Shown here piece after piece: positions 36,701 to 48,700 of a stretch of 64,000 bases of DNA. Made by a program: the position numbers and the translations under genes. The DNA comes from Crocodylus rhombifer (lineage: Eukaryota > Chordata > Crocodylia > Crocodylidae), in NCBI GenBank assembly GCA_038503035.1, contig JAVSML010025535.1, positions 875,019 through 939,018 on the forward strand. Reading direction: 5' to 3'. Each line of letters starts with the position of its first letter. Positions within the stretch are counted from its first letter, which is position 1. Below the pieces are notes generated by a model, which saw only the letters and a list, made by a program, of their open reading frames with translations, did no database searches and was not told where the DNA came from.

Positions 36701-39700
36701 GCTCCTCGCATGCGTGTAAGTGCTGCGAGAGTCTCATTCCAGAGAGCTGCTGAGACCTACTTTGTTTTTATCCAAGGTGGGGCTCTACAGCAACATTTAA
36801 AACTCCTCATTTCGACAAGTCTGTTCCAAGCCCAGGCAAATGTATATGAAACACACTTACAAGGATAAGGGACCTTAAACCACGGTGCCACTAACAGCAC
36901 TCCTCGTCTTGCATCTGTGCGAGCATAGAAGCCATACTTTGCGCTGTCGGGGGGAAAGACGTCAGTCACAGTAAAGATGAAGCAAAGCAACCATGACACC
37001 AGGATAGCTAGAATAATCTGTAGTAGAAGGAAAAAAGAAATCCTTCTCAGGTACACAAGCTAGTTACCAATCATCAACAAAGAAATGTTGAGCATAGGGT
37101 ATCTATTACCTACGTATTATATGCATTTCAAGGTTGACGAGATAAATGCTAAAACTGGGTAGTTAGGTAGTTTTTCCTTTAATAAAACTAAGCTTTTGTT
37201 CATGCAAAGTAGATTTTCTCTCCTCCGTAAAAATAGGAATGTGGCCAAATAAGCACTTATGGGGCTACTGAACTAGTTTTTAGGTTAACAGAAAAAAAGG
37301 GAATCCTTTCATCAAGGAAAAGTCAAATGGGCTCTTACAAAAAACCACCACCTGCTTAGAGGAATTAAATTAAGCTATGAGGCACACACTCCACAGTCAT
37401 GGCTCTATAACTGGCTATGCATAGGGGAAGGGGTCTGCCCACATGAAACCAGGTGCAGGATTGGGAACTATGTTGCTAGAGTTCACTGACATTTTTTCTT
37501 CTAAATGACAGAGTGAGGGTGGATTCGCACAACCTCTTTACTCCGGAGTACAAGTGGAGTAGACAGACAATGTACAGCCAGAACCAGTATAAGACTTTCT
37601 ACTCCAGAGAAAGGTTGCTCCTCAGAAAACAAAGAGTAACTACACAACAAGCTACCAGTCATGTGACTGCAGTGTTAGGTGATTTCATCCTGGGGCAGCT
37701 TTTTACTAATTGCAAATAAGCAATTACTGGCTCCCCTGCCACCTCGCGGTGAGGACCTGTAATAGCATCCATGCAAGACAGCCACCTGGCTGTACATGTC
37801 TACTCCAGACACCAATCTAGTTATAAAATCCAAGATAGATTACGCAGAGCTAAAAGGGTTGTGTCCACATTCTTTAGATAGATGTGTTAAAAGAGTGCCT
37901 ATAATTTCATCTTATGTACAAGTGAGATCTGCTGAATGGCTTATACAAAAGAAAATCAAAACTGTTGTAAGTTTAAAAAACAAAAACAAAAAAGGCCTTC
38001 CTCAGATTTCATTTCCCCAGCGACCTGTTATCTTATTGTTAAGTGAACAAACATATGCAATGACTTACAGGAAACATTTTGAAGAGCTGCAGCCTGTAAG
38101 CTGTCCATCCTTTTTTGGATTTGTAAATCGGTAAAGGAAATTTGACATTCCTGGCATACTGAGAAAACAGCAGTACTAGGAAAATAGTTCTGTGGGGAAA
38201 GGAGAAATGAACAGGAATTGTTAGCATTGATATGTTGAAGACTTATCTCACACACGCAAATGCAGGGTACTGTAATCTCTTGTGAACACTCCAGTCCCAA
38301 GGTACACTTGAAAAATTTGGTGCTGAAAACAAGACAAAATATATATATGGAGAAGGATGCTCTAATTATGAAGCCATTGTGCTTTAGGGTATCATAACAG
38401 AGGGGAAAAAGATAACAGGGCAGGGAGTCAAATTTAGGCCATAAGATTTTCAGAGATGGATGGGGCAGACGCCATTCTTCACAACTCCTCCAGCTTGTTC
38501 TGTCACTATCCAGGGCCAGGTCTACAAGAAGCACCAAGTCTGGCCCTCCTGAACAGGCAGCGGAGGGAACTCAGAGGTCAGACCAGCACACAAACAGAGC
38601 TTAACCAAGCTGGTATTTATATAAAGCCCACCACCTCCAAATCACTTTACAGCTTTAGTCAAATTAAAATCACCAGCTGCTAGATGTTGACTCAACTGTT
38701 AAGGACTTCATTTTTTCAATGCATTTGCCTCGCAACACGTAAAAGTAACATTTAACAACCTATGCATGAGTGCAGGGTGAAATGTACCTTGGTACAGCCT
38801 GGCAGCTTACCGCTTCTGCACCACTTCAGTTCCTGAAACAGGGTTTAAGTGGTACTTGGAGTGCGTGCAGGCTCTCTGCCATGTGAGTGTCACTTAGTCA
38901 GAGAAGATATTTCTTAAGGTTAAATGCAGGAAAGCTGCACGCTCCGTTTGTGATGCTCAGATCCTGAATCCCCCTTGCCATTCCATTGTTAAAATCTTTA
39001 CAGTAAGGTCTTCCCCCCCCCCACCTCAGAACAGAGGTTATTCAATTAACCAAACCAAACAGAACAAATACATCTGCCCAAGTGAAACCAATATGCATCA
39101 ATGCCACACAAGACCATACCTAGCTGGGGAAAATACAGCTTGGACAATTAAGAGACACAAGGCAATGTGAGTTCACAATCTGTTTTGCTCAACAGACTTT
39201 CACAGGGAAAAGACTAAGAGAACAACCCTGTCTCCTTCCCTTACCTGAATGACAGGCAGCACAGAGCTGTATGCAAAATCCATTCCAACTCTCACTGACA
39301 AGTAAGCTGCTTTAGGAAAACACGAAGACTTTTTTTCTTGAGGCTAAACTCTGACTGGTATTTCAGAGATTTTCTTTTGGTCATAAAATGCTAATGCGCT
39401 TAGGAGGGTTTTAAAATAATAAAATCTTACCGCAGAGCACACACTTCAAGTCACTGTTGCTCATGCTCTGAAAGGAATAAACATTATATTCTACTCAACT
39501 TCTGAAGAGCTGAGAACAGTTTTAATGAAATTATTTGGCTATGTTCTTAACCACCCCAACTGCTGATAAGGCCATAGTCTGAATCTCAAGAAGAAGCATG
39601 GTCTATGCTACTATGAACTATTACTTTATATTATGCAGGCCCTAAACAACATACTTGCCCTGAGACTGAGCCAGTCCAGCACCTGGAAGTCAAATGAGAT

Positions 39701-42700
39701 ACAGAACTACAGTTAAGTTGTTCTAAATATAACAGCTTTTATGAAACACTAGGAGTAGGTTACATCATCATTTTAAAGATCTGTAAACTTTGCCCCTTCC
39801 TTTTTCCTGCTCAAGATCCAACTTCTGTCCAGGAGAAACAAGAGAGGCCTTTGTTCTCTCCAAAATGCCAGGTACAAAGAGTTCTTCACAGGAGGGGTGT
39901 CACTGACTGCCTTGACCCCTGATTGAAGTCTGAATGATAAAAGGTACCTGTTCTTTGCATAGGTTAGATTTTTTCATCTATCTGAGAAACACCTGAATGA
40001 CAGATGTGCTCTAGAGTGTCTGTAAGAGTAATCCGCTTATCACTGCTACAATTCTAATGTTTTCAAGAAATTCTTCCTGGTACTTGTATTTACTACTATT
40101 CAATGGGATTGCCCCAAAGGAGAAACCTACTATAAGCTTCCTACTCAGCCCTGAGTGGTTAAAGCAGAGTCACAGCTTTAATTCTAGCATGACCAGCAAT
40201 TAACAGACTTCATCTCTCTCCCTCAGTGTTTTCATTTAATAAGCACAACTTTGGCTTTAAAGCCGACCTTTTAGTTTTACTGGCAGTCTATGAAATGTGT
40301 GACACATGCAACATAAAATTAAGTCACATCATCCTGTTGCTTCTGTAAATTGCTCAGGAAATTTAAAAATATTGTGAAAAACAGGATTAGCAGTTCTTTC
40401 ACAGGCCCATCTCTGTATCACAAGGCAGCAATGTCCTTCTTTGCAGCACACTGAAGTAATCCTACATGTGACTCATTCTGCAAGTCAGCTAGTGTTCATT
40501 GCACTGAATTGGCTAGAGAGGTATTTTCCATCATTTTGGATATATTTATGCATTCCATCAAAACATCAACAAAAATGTATTCAACTGAGTGTGTGGATTA
40601 ATTTTTCGCATTTGCAAAACCACAATTTAAATTCCAGGTTTCCATGCCATGTTTAACAAAGCTCTAGTAGTTTAGTGTAATAGTAGTTCAAATTTTTGTA
40701 GACAGCAAGTCAAGTTGTTTACTTGACATCACAGCTTTCTAACGAAAAGAGAAACTACACAGAAGTAATATTTGAAATTTAAACAAAAATCTACATGACC
40801 CCTCTGATATATTAACCATACACATAATTCTTTACCTATCCCAAGTACTGGACAGGCAGACTAAACAGATCTTGGTCTGCACTAATTCTAGGACATCCAT
40901 CCACCCAAGGGCCAGTGCAAATTTCATCCTACAACAACGCTTTGCCCAAACTTATTTTAAGCATCCTGACCAATGGGGCTTCCATCACTGTTTTGGCAGA
41001 CTACTCTGTTTAAAAAAAAAAACAAAAAAACAAAAAACCAAACCAAACAAAACCAAAAAATCTTTCCCCATCTTACTTCCATCCCATCAATCCTACTGCT
41101 CGATCCTATCTACTCACTTGTTTTTGGCATTTACATCAACAGACCTTGCCCAAAACGCAGTCAAAGAAGTTCTTTCACAATCAGAGGACAGTTCCAGTCT
41201 TGTTATGCATCAGTAGTACAAAAATTCTGAAAATCTATTCTGTCAAAGGACCGGGAAGCATTCAGCTGGCCAGCAGAAAGTATGCCAGGCAGGACTACCA
41301 ATGCTATCTTTCCTAAACTCCAGTAGTGACCAGGGACTTATTATTTTTACCTGATCCCATAAAAAACACTCAAGTCTTTGAAACAGTCCAAAGCAGCCTA
41401 TCTGTCCAGGATAATTAGAGGTACTGTTGCACTTGGAGGGTAAGAGGCCATGGAAATCACAAGTCAGAGGCAGCTTAACTGTGCTATTCAAGTTTATACA
41501 GACTACACAGTAAAACTTGATCAACAAGTGACTGTGTAATTCTTTAACAAGTGATTAAGTAAGGCTCTAAAGCAATGAAACTTAGGAGCTGATAAGCAGT
41601 TATGAAAAACTGAGGTCAGAGCAGAGCAAACAAGTCTCCTCCTTCAGAGCCTGGACTGTTTGAAATAAGGAATTAATTCCCCCTCTCATATTCAGTGTCA
41701 GCTGCTTGAGCAAATACATAAGGGAATTTTTATTTTTCCCAACATGTTCTCAAGGTACCAGACTAGATAATTGTCCAATCCCATCTAGGAATTCATAATG
41801 AGTGAAGCAAGTCCAGCAGGCAGGCTCGCAGACCAGAAACATTAAGTGTGGGGTGTTCAAGTGGTCTGACTGACATTTTAGCTTTTTGCAAAAAAAATAA
41901 GTTTACACTTGTTTAACAACAACCAAGCGTGGCGGGTGCAGGGATCTCACCTAGGTAAAACAGCTGGGTATTCATATCCCACCCCTACCACCACGTGTGG
42001 CGGGCCAGTAGGGGGCACTCCTGCGTTGAGCTGCCCACCTCCCTGCGCCCGACCACCTCCCAGACCACCTCCCAGACTCCGAATGCCTCCCTAGGGGCGC
42101 CTTATGCTTGGCCGACCCCTCTCCCGGAGCACACTCGCTAGTCTGGGGGTAACGTGCCGCCACCACCCCGAGAAGGGACTCTCTCAGCCCTGTGTCCTCG
42201 GGGAAACACAGGCCTAACAGTCCGACGGGTACTTGACCCGGTACAGGCACTTGGGGCACTTCCCCAAGTCAAGGGGGCAAAAAGTAAAGTCTCCCTTAGT
42301 CTGCAGACCTAAGGGGTCTCTCTGGCGTAATTTAGACCCACCCCTCAATAAGTCTCCCACACCGGTCAAAAAGGAGAACTTTATTGATTACAGGGGGTAG
42401 GGGAAACTAGGGTACAGGGTTAAGCAATATCTTAGAAATCCTAGAGAGCAAACAGTGTGGCTGAGGTAGCCTTTTGATTACGCATCTGTGTTACTGCCAG
42501 CTAAATATCTAATCCGATTGAGTAGCTTACTCACAAGCATCTTCCAGAGTTCTTCCGTTTCCCCTCTGGAGTCTTGGGGTGAGAGAGAGAGCTAGGTCCC
42601 GATGGCAAGGCTCCCCTGCTTTGCTGCTGCTTCACCTCATGGCCGAAGAGAGAAGAGCTAGCCTCCTCCCCCTCCCAACCTATATAGTCCCTGTGACCTC

Positions 42701-45700
42701 ATTCACCTGGTCCAGTGGAGGTCAGCCCCAGTTGGCTGTCAGCCAACCAATTCGAAATACATCACCTGTTACCAGGCAGATTCCAGCTCCCCAGGTAGAA
42801 ACCCCCCACCCAGGTAACTGATGCAAGTCACGTAGGCAGAGGGAGCAGGTTTCCCCCTCCCTCAGGAATGCAGCCAGTTCAAGTTACCTAAAGAGACGGG
42901 CCAGGGTGTGGTCCCCTCCGTCCTGACCCACCCTAATCAAATGCTTGCTGCTCAGAGATTTTAGTCACAGTGTCACAGGGCAGATTTTGGGGAGAAACAA
43001 GGTGGCTTTCTGCCACACCAAGTACCTAACCCTAATAGACGATTACCTTTGTAACCCAATGACAAACTGATCCCAATGCAGGAAAACAACACTGCAATGA
43101 CAGCACTGACTCAGAAGTACCAGCACTTTGATGACCTCATTGATCTCACTTATCACGCTGAAGTAACATGGTTAGATTTTGGTGCTATTAAAATTAATTA
43201 TTTCATTGTTGTGCACTGACAGCAATTAGGAAGAGGTAAAGAGCTGCAGCAAAGACCTCAGTCAATTTGCGACTTGCTGTACAAATTAACACACAAAAAA
43301 GAAAGGAGACTTACTAAGTCAAAGAAGAACGTAGAAATAAAGACCAGAAGCCAGTAATAAAGTTTGAAAAACAAGGTATTTCCTCAGTGACTGACACTAA
43401 ACATCAACCTATAACTTGTATGGCGATAAACAGAATGCAAACAGGACAGTGACCGAACAAAAAAGCACGTGTTTTTTTTTTTTGGTCTTTGGAAAAAGCT
43501 CTCAACATGTGTAGGGAACTACAGCAGAGAGCAGTATGCAGGCCAGTTCACCATTACCAAGGGATGAGAGATCACAATTAACAATATGCAAATACAACTC
43601 TTCACACTGTAGGTTTGTGCCCACGCCACCAAATAACAATGACAGGCTGTTCAAAAGAAGTAGCAAATTGAATGTTTGCAGTGTAACTCCTTTTTTAAAA
43701 CTGTTTTTTTCTTTAGAGGGTCCATGAATTGTACCAAAGCAGTAACAGTCAGTCAAAGTCAACAATATCCAAAGGTACTTACAACATAGCTATACCCCAG
43801 TGTTTGCCTGCTCTCTCCCCAGCTGCCTGGAAACCAGAGAGACCAATGAGGGCCACCGTCGGTGTAATGGTCAGAGGTCCAATATATCTCAGCAGAGCTC
43901 CAGGAAGCCCAAGGAAACCAATCACCACTTCTATCAAGGAGGACATGATAATAGCACCTTGAATCTGAACACACAGAGAATAGGAAAAGACAGAGTTTAA
44001 TGACACTGAGGATACAAAACATTTATTTTTTCTGCTCTGGATTATAAACTGCAATTAAAGAATTCAGTGACAAAGAAGAAGACAGCCAATTGTTTTTGTC
44101 ATACAACAGCTCATTATGATTAAGTGACTTATTGCTTAAGCATAACACTTATGTTTTTCTGCACAAAACTATTACACAACAGACCAGTGGGCCAGTCTGG
44201 TAGTTGTGTGGATAGCACATCACACTGTCATACAGGAGACCTGGGTTCCAGGCTAACCTTTAAGCTCTCAGATCGAACCGGCAAGGGCTGGTGGCGCCAC
44301 GGAGGTGATGCTCTTAGCTCCTAGGGGCAGTGTATGCTGCATTGTTCACAAGTGCTCCTTAGAAGCTGGTATAGAGCAGCGTTGTGGTCTCAGGAGACTG
44401 TCAGCCCTCTTGGCTGCAGGGCTCTTGGCAGGATGGAGCTATGGTTTGAACATGGGGAAGAGAGAGGGGTTGTTTTTAATTAAGAAAGTTTGCAGCCCAA
44501 AGCAACGGGATGGGAGATAAATTCCATGAGACACGCCTTGATTTGGACTACGCTATCTATCACTCGATAGTGTGATGCCTGGGCTCAGCACTCATCTGAG
44601 ACTCTGTAAAGGATGAGGAAGTTCACACTTAAATGGTGGGAGTGGAGAAGGGCTTGGACACTCAGCAAGTCTCTTGGGAGAATCAATGTCCTATCAGAAC
44701 TGTATCCAACTTTAGAAAATCTCTTTTTAGTGAGGTTTCTAAACAGCAGGAAATTTTCTGTAGGAAGCAGCCTACTGAATTACTCAGCAAGAGTAGGCAA
44801 GTCATTTGATAGCAGCTAATGCCTTGTTTAACACTTACAGGTGAGCACAAATTGAAAAATGATAAAAGCAGCAGAATACTAGCCTCTCGTGTATTTGACT
44901 GGATATAATTTTGAATGTGGTAACTAACTCGTTGCATTTGCTTTTCAGCAACGAACAAACAAGTTGGAAATATTCATATTTGCATGAAGCGAATAAAGGG
45001 AAATATCCAAATCAAATGATAGCGGAAGAAGAAGTGATCAACTTAACAGAAAAACAAGAATATGAAGACGCTTGGATGAGAATTCTCAACTGAAATGGGA
45101 TGATCAATAGTGAAAGGTCAATTCCACGTTACCTCTCGTATCCTGGGATACCAGATATGTTCGGTGTGAAGCAGCTCTGCTGTTCCATTAGTAACCGCTA
45201 TTGCTTATAAAAACAAAAAATAAATGTTTTTCATTGCCACGCCACACTTTGGTTTGTTATTACCGAGCAAGGTAAAATCTAACCTAACACGATAGCAAAT
45301 TTTGTTGTTTTCAAGCATTCCCTGTTCATGACTACTTACTCTCAAAGTAAGAAATTCCCCATGTCGAACCCACAGAATAGCATCTTCCTACAAAATGTGC
45401 AATTCCCAAAGGCTAGCCATTAACTCAGCCCACTTTACTAGAGTGGAAAGTGTCCAAGGAGGACTTTCTTTATTCTAGTGCAGAACTGAATTGGGAAAGT
45501 TTTCATAGTGAGAATTACTTGAGTGCATAACGCATCTCAAACAGTCCCAAACTGTTTAAAATTCAGCTAACTAGGGGAACACTAAAGAACTCCTGTTTTG
45601 AGAGTTAGAAGCAGACAATGGTTATTTTCAAACACAAACTGAAGATGACCAACATTACTAGACACAGTAACTTTTATTAACCAACAGCTTACTTGATTTT

Positions 45701-48700
45701 CAACAGAGCAATAAGCAATAGCAGGATACGTACAGGTTGGCTGTTAACAGGGCACTATGGATAAATCATTTTGGGAATATATTCAGCAGCCGCATAAACT
45801 GCCAATATGCACCTCTTATATGGCTCACCACCTCTGGCACCTTATTGGGTTAAGTTTTCTAACACCCATGGCTTGTTTTCCTGCACTAGCAACTTTACTT
45901 CACAAACATATTTACATATTTGATAGCTTTCTCCTAAAAGGGCAAAAGGGAAAGTTAAGAGACTATGGGACATACAACAGAATTCAGCACAAAGTGAATT
46001 GAGAGCACTGAAATTACTTCCGTGCCAGTCTTTTAACTGAAACACATTTCAAGACAGTCCAGACAGTGAAGTTTAAAACACATTCTTCATCTAAAATGTG
46101 ACTATGCACTGGAGCTAAAAACACTCAAGACACCGGAGTTGGTGCAGAAATGGTGCAAGGACTAATGTGGCCTAATTCTTTTATTTTATATATTTATTTA
46201 TTTTTAACTGGCAATGGTACATGAGGTAGAAGCCACCCAGGCTGAGTACTTCAGTTCCCTGCTGATTATGAGGAAAGAGGAATTAAAACAAAGTGCCTAC
46301 TTCAAAGGTCTGCCAATTAGCTCAGTCTTAATCAATGTAATTAATGCATAGGCTGGTAAACTGAGGTTTTTTTTTGACATTTTCCATAGAAAAACTCTCA
46401 TGGGCATTAATTTTATTTCTATCCTTTCATTCTTTTTAAGCGAGCCCTGTATCTGTTTTTGCCATATCTTGCCCAGGATTAACGACAGACTAATTGGCCA
46501 GGTAATTAGGGATTTATCCCGCTCATTCTCTTTAAACACTGTCCCAACATTAGAACTTGTCTAACCATCGATGACTTCTGTGAATATTGACACTGGTGAG
46601 TTCTGCAGTCATCTCTTACAGCACCCAGGTGGGAGCAATACAGAACTGCCCATCTCTTGCAGGTATCGCTCAACATTCTTCCTAGTTCCTAATGGAAGAC
46701 AAACTACCTCCTCATCCTGCTTCTTTCTGAATAAGGTATAAAATATTTACCAAGTCCTTCTATCTTTTCTGCATCAAGTATTTTTGTCATTTCTGTTTAA
46801 TGCCGGGCCGAAGCCACTGCTAGTATTTCCCCTGTTCTTAAGACACTTTAAAAATGGTTGCTCATTTCTTTCAAAGTTTAAATGTCATGAACTACGGTAT
46901 GTTATTCCTAGTCTCCACTCATCTCAGAGAGAGTGGTCACTGATGCATCAAGGGATATGTTAGCAACAAATCAGATGCTTCATTCTGGGTAACATCGATC
47001 ACTTACTGACAAGTTAGTACAGAACTACCATACATGACTTGCATTTACCTGTGTTATTACATTTCCACTTCTCCAAAGAGAGAATAGCTCGGGCAGGTGC
47101 TAAGAAAGCGAAAGCACTGGCTTGAAATAAGGGTAACCTGAAGGAAATATAAAGATAAGATGGAGACTCTCATAATTTGCCATTTCATAACATTTAGCCC
47201 ACAGATGTTCTTAGTTAACCTTTCCTTATTAACTCTTTTTCCCCGGTGGTTATTAGATTCTTGAATTAGACATTTCTTTTTTAAAAGGAGCAGGAGGGCA
47301 AATTGTAGCTCACCAACCATCACAAAGAGCTGTAAGAGCTCACAGACTAAAACAAATGAAAAGGAACAGCCAGTATGCTATCTGGGACAGAGCTACTGTG
47401 TGCTGGTCCAACAAAACCTGCTCCATGGGAAAAGCAGCAGGGCACAAAGGGTATAAAACACCATGAGTTTGCCTGCTTAGGTGCCCACCATGCAGAATTA
47501 CAGTATCTAACTGTTTAAAACATTTTCCTGAGAGAGGCAAGTTGTTCATGCAAACTCCAAGATGAATAACTCACCTTAACTGCATGACTTGTATTAAAAG
47601 CATTCATAATGGCTGCAGTCAGACCTAGACAGGTTACAGGGGTGGGTGGATGACAATAGGATGGGATTCAACACTGACAAGTGCAAGGTGCTGCACCTGG
47701 GGAAGAAGAACCAGCATCATACCCACAGGCTGGGGGACTCCCTCCTTGTTAGTGCAGAGGCAGAAAAGGATCTTGGAGTCATTATTGATGCCAAGATGAA
47801 CATGGGCTGGCAGTGTAGGGATGCAGTCAGGAAGGCCAACCGCACCTTGTCATGCACCCACAGATGCATCTCAAGCAGGTCCAGGGAGGTGATCCTCCCC
47901 CTCTATGCAGCACTGGTCAAGCCGCAGCTGGAGTACTGCATCCAGGTCTGGGCACCGCACTTCAGGAGGGATGTGGATAACATGGAGAGGGTCCAGAGGA
48001 AGGCAATCGCATGGTCAGGGGGCAGCAGGGTAGGCCATACGAGGAGAGGCGATGGGACCTGAACCTGTTCAGCCTCCACAAGAGAAGGCTGAGGGGGATC
48101 TAGTGGCCTATTACAAACTAGTCAGGGGGGACCAGCAGGCATTGGGGGAGTCCCTGTTCCTCCGAGCACGACCAGGAGTGACCAGGAATAATGGTCACAA
48201 GCTGGCAGAGGGTAGATTTAGGCTAGATATCAGGAGGCGCGACTTCATGGTTAGGGCAGCTAGGATCTGGAACCAACTTCCAAGAGAAGTGGTGCTGGCT
48301 CCTATCTTGGGGGGCTTTAAGAGGAGGTTAGATGTACACCTTGCTGGGGTCGTTTGACCCCAGTGCTCTTTCTTGCCATGGCAGGGGGTCGGACTTGATG
48401 ATCTGCTCAGGTCTCTTCCCACCCTAGAAACTATGAAACTATAAATTGGTCATTAAGCGAATGCATAAATAATTAAGTAGATAAGAACTGATAAGCCATT
48501 CCATGTAGTAAAATTTGAAACCTGCAATGATTTTAAGACCTTTTAAACAAAGTTATTTTGAAAACACAAAGTACTTTCACAAACAGTCATAATTCCGTAT
48601 TTATTCTACAAGCTGCAGCGTGCAGAGCCGCCAGACACATTAAGATACGCTGCTAAAAAGCAGCATCTAAACTGTTCTTTTAAACACAGGTTTTGAAGGG

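Larger units (their letters stand above)
41928..43017 (-). mobile_element. solo LTR of an endogenous retrovirus or Ty3-type element
   Basis: A 1,090-bp GC-rich block flanked by perfect 5-bp direct repeats CCAAG (41,923-41,927 and 43,018-43,022). Read on the minus strand it begins TGTGGCAGAAAG and ends CCCGCCACG, so the ends form the inverted TGTGGC/GCCACG pair (the usual terminal CA is CG here). A TATA box (TATATAG, 42,681-42,687 region) lies about 330 bp in and an AATAAA at 42,385-42,380, giving a plausible U3-R-U5 layout. No internal coding sequence or second LTR is present, so it is a recombined solo LTR. Same orientation as SLC23A2; family not assigned. Confidence 0.85.
38190..43782. other. 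SLC23A2 intron with solo LTR
   Basis: 5.6 kb. The solo LTR at 41,928-43,017 is the only well-defined insertion. A/C-rich simple sequence occurs at 41,012-41,060. The rest is AT-rich without recognisable genes. Confidence 0.7.

Noticed and set aside
38028..38537. 169-codon minus-strand ORF
   Set aside because: Only the segment 38,069-38,189 is coding (an SLC23A2 exon); the rest reads through flanking intron.
40860..41000. Possible old antisense LINE fragment
   Set aside because: Only vague resemblance to CR1-type sequence; not enough to support.
47646..48357. Plus-strand ORFs of 138 and 101 codons
   Set aside because: These are the remains of the CR1 reverse-transcriptase ORF and its 3' UTR, not host genes.
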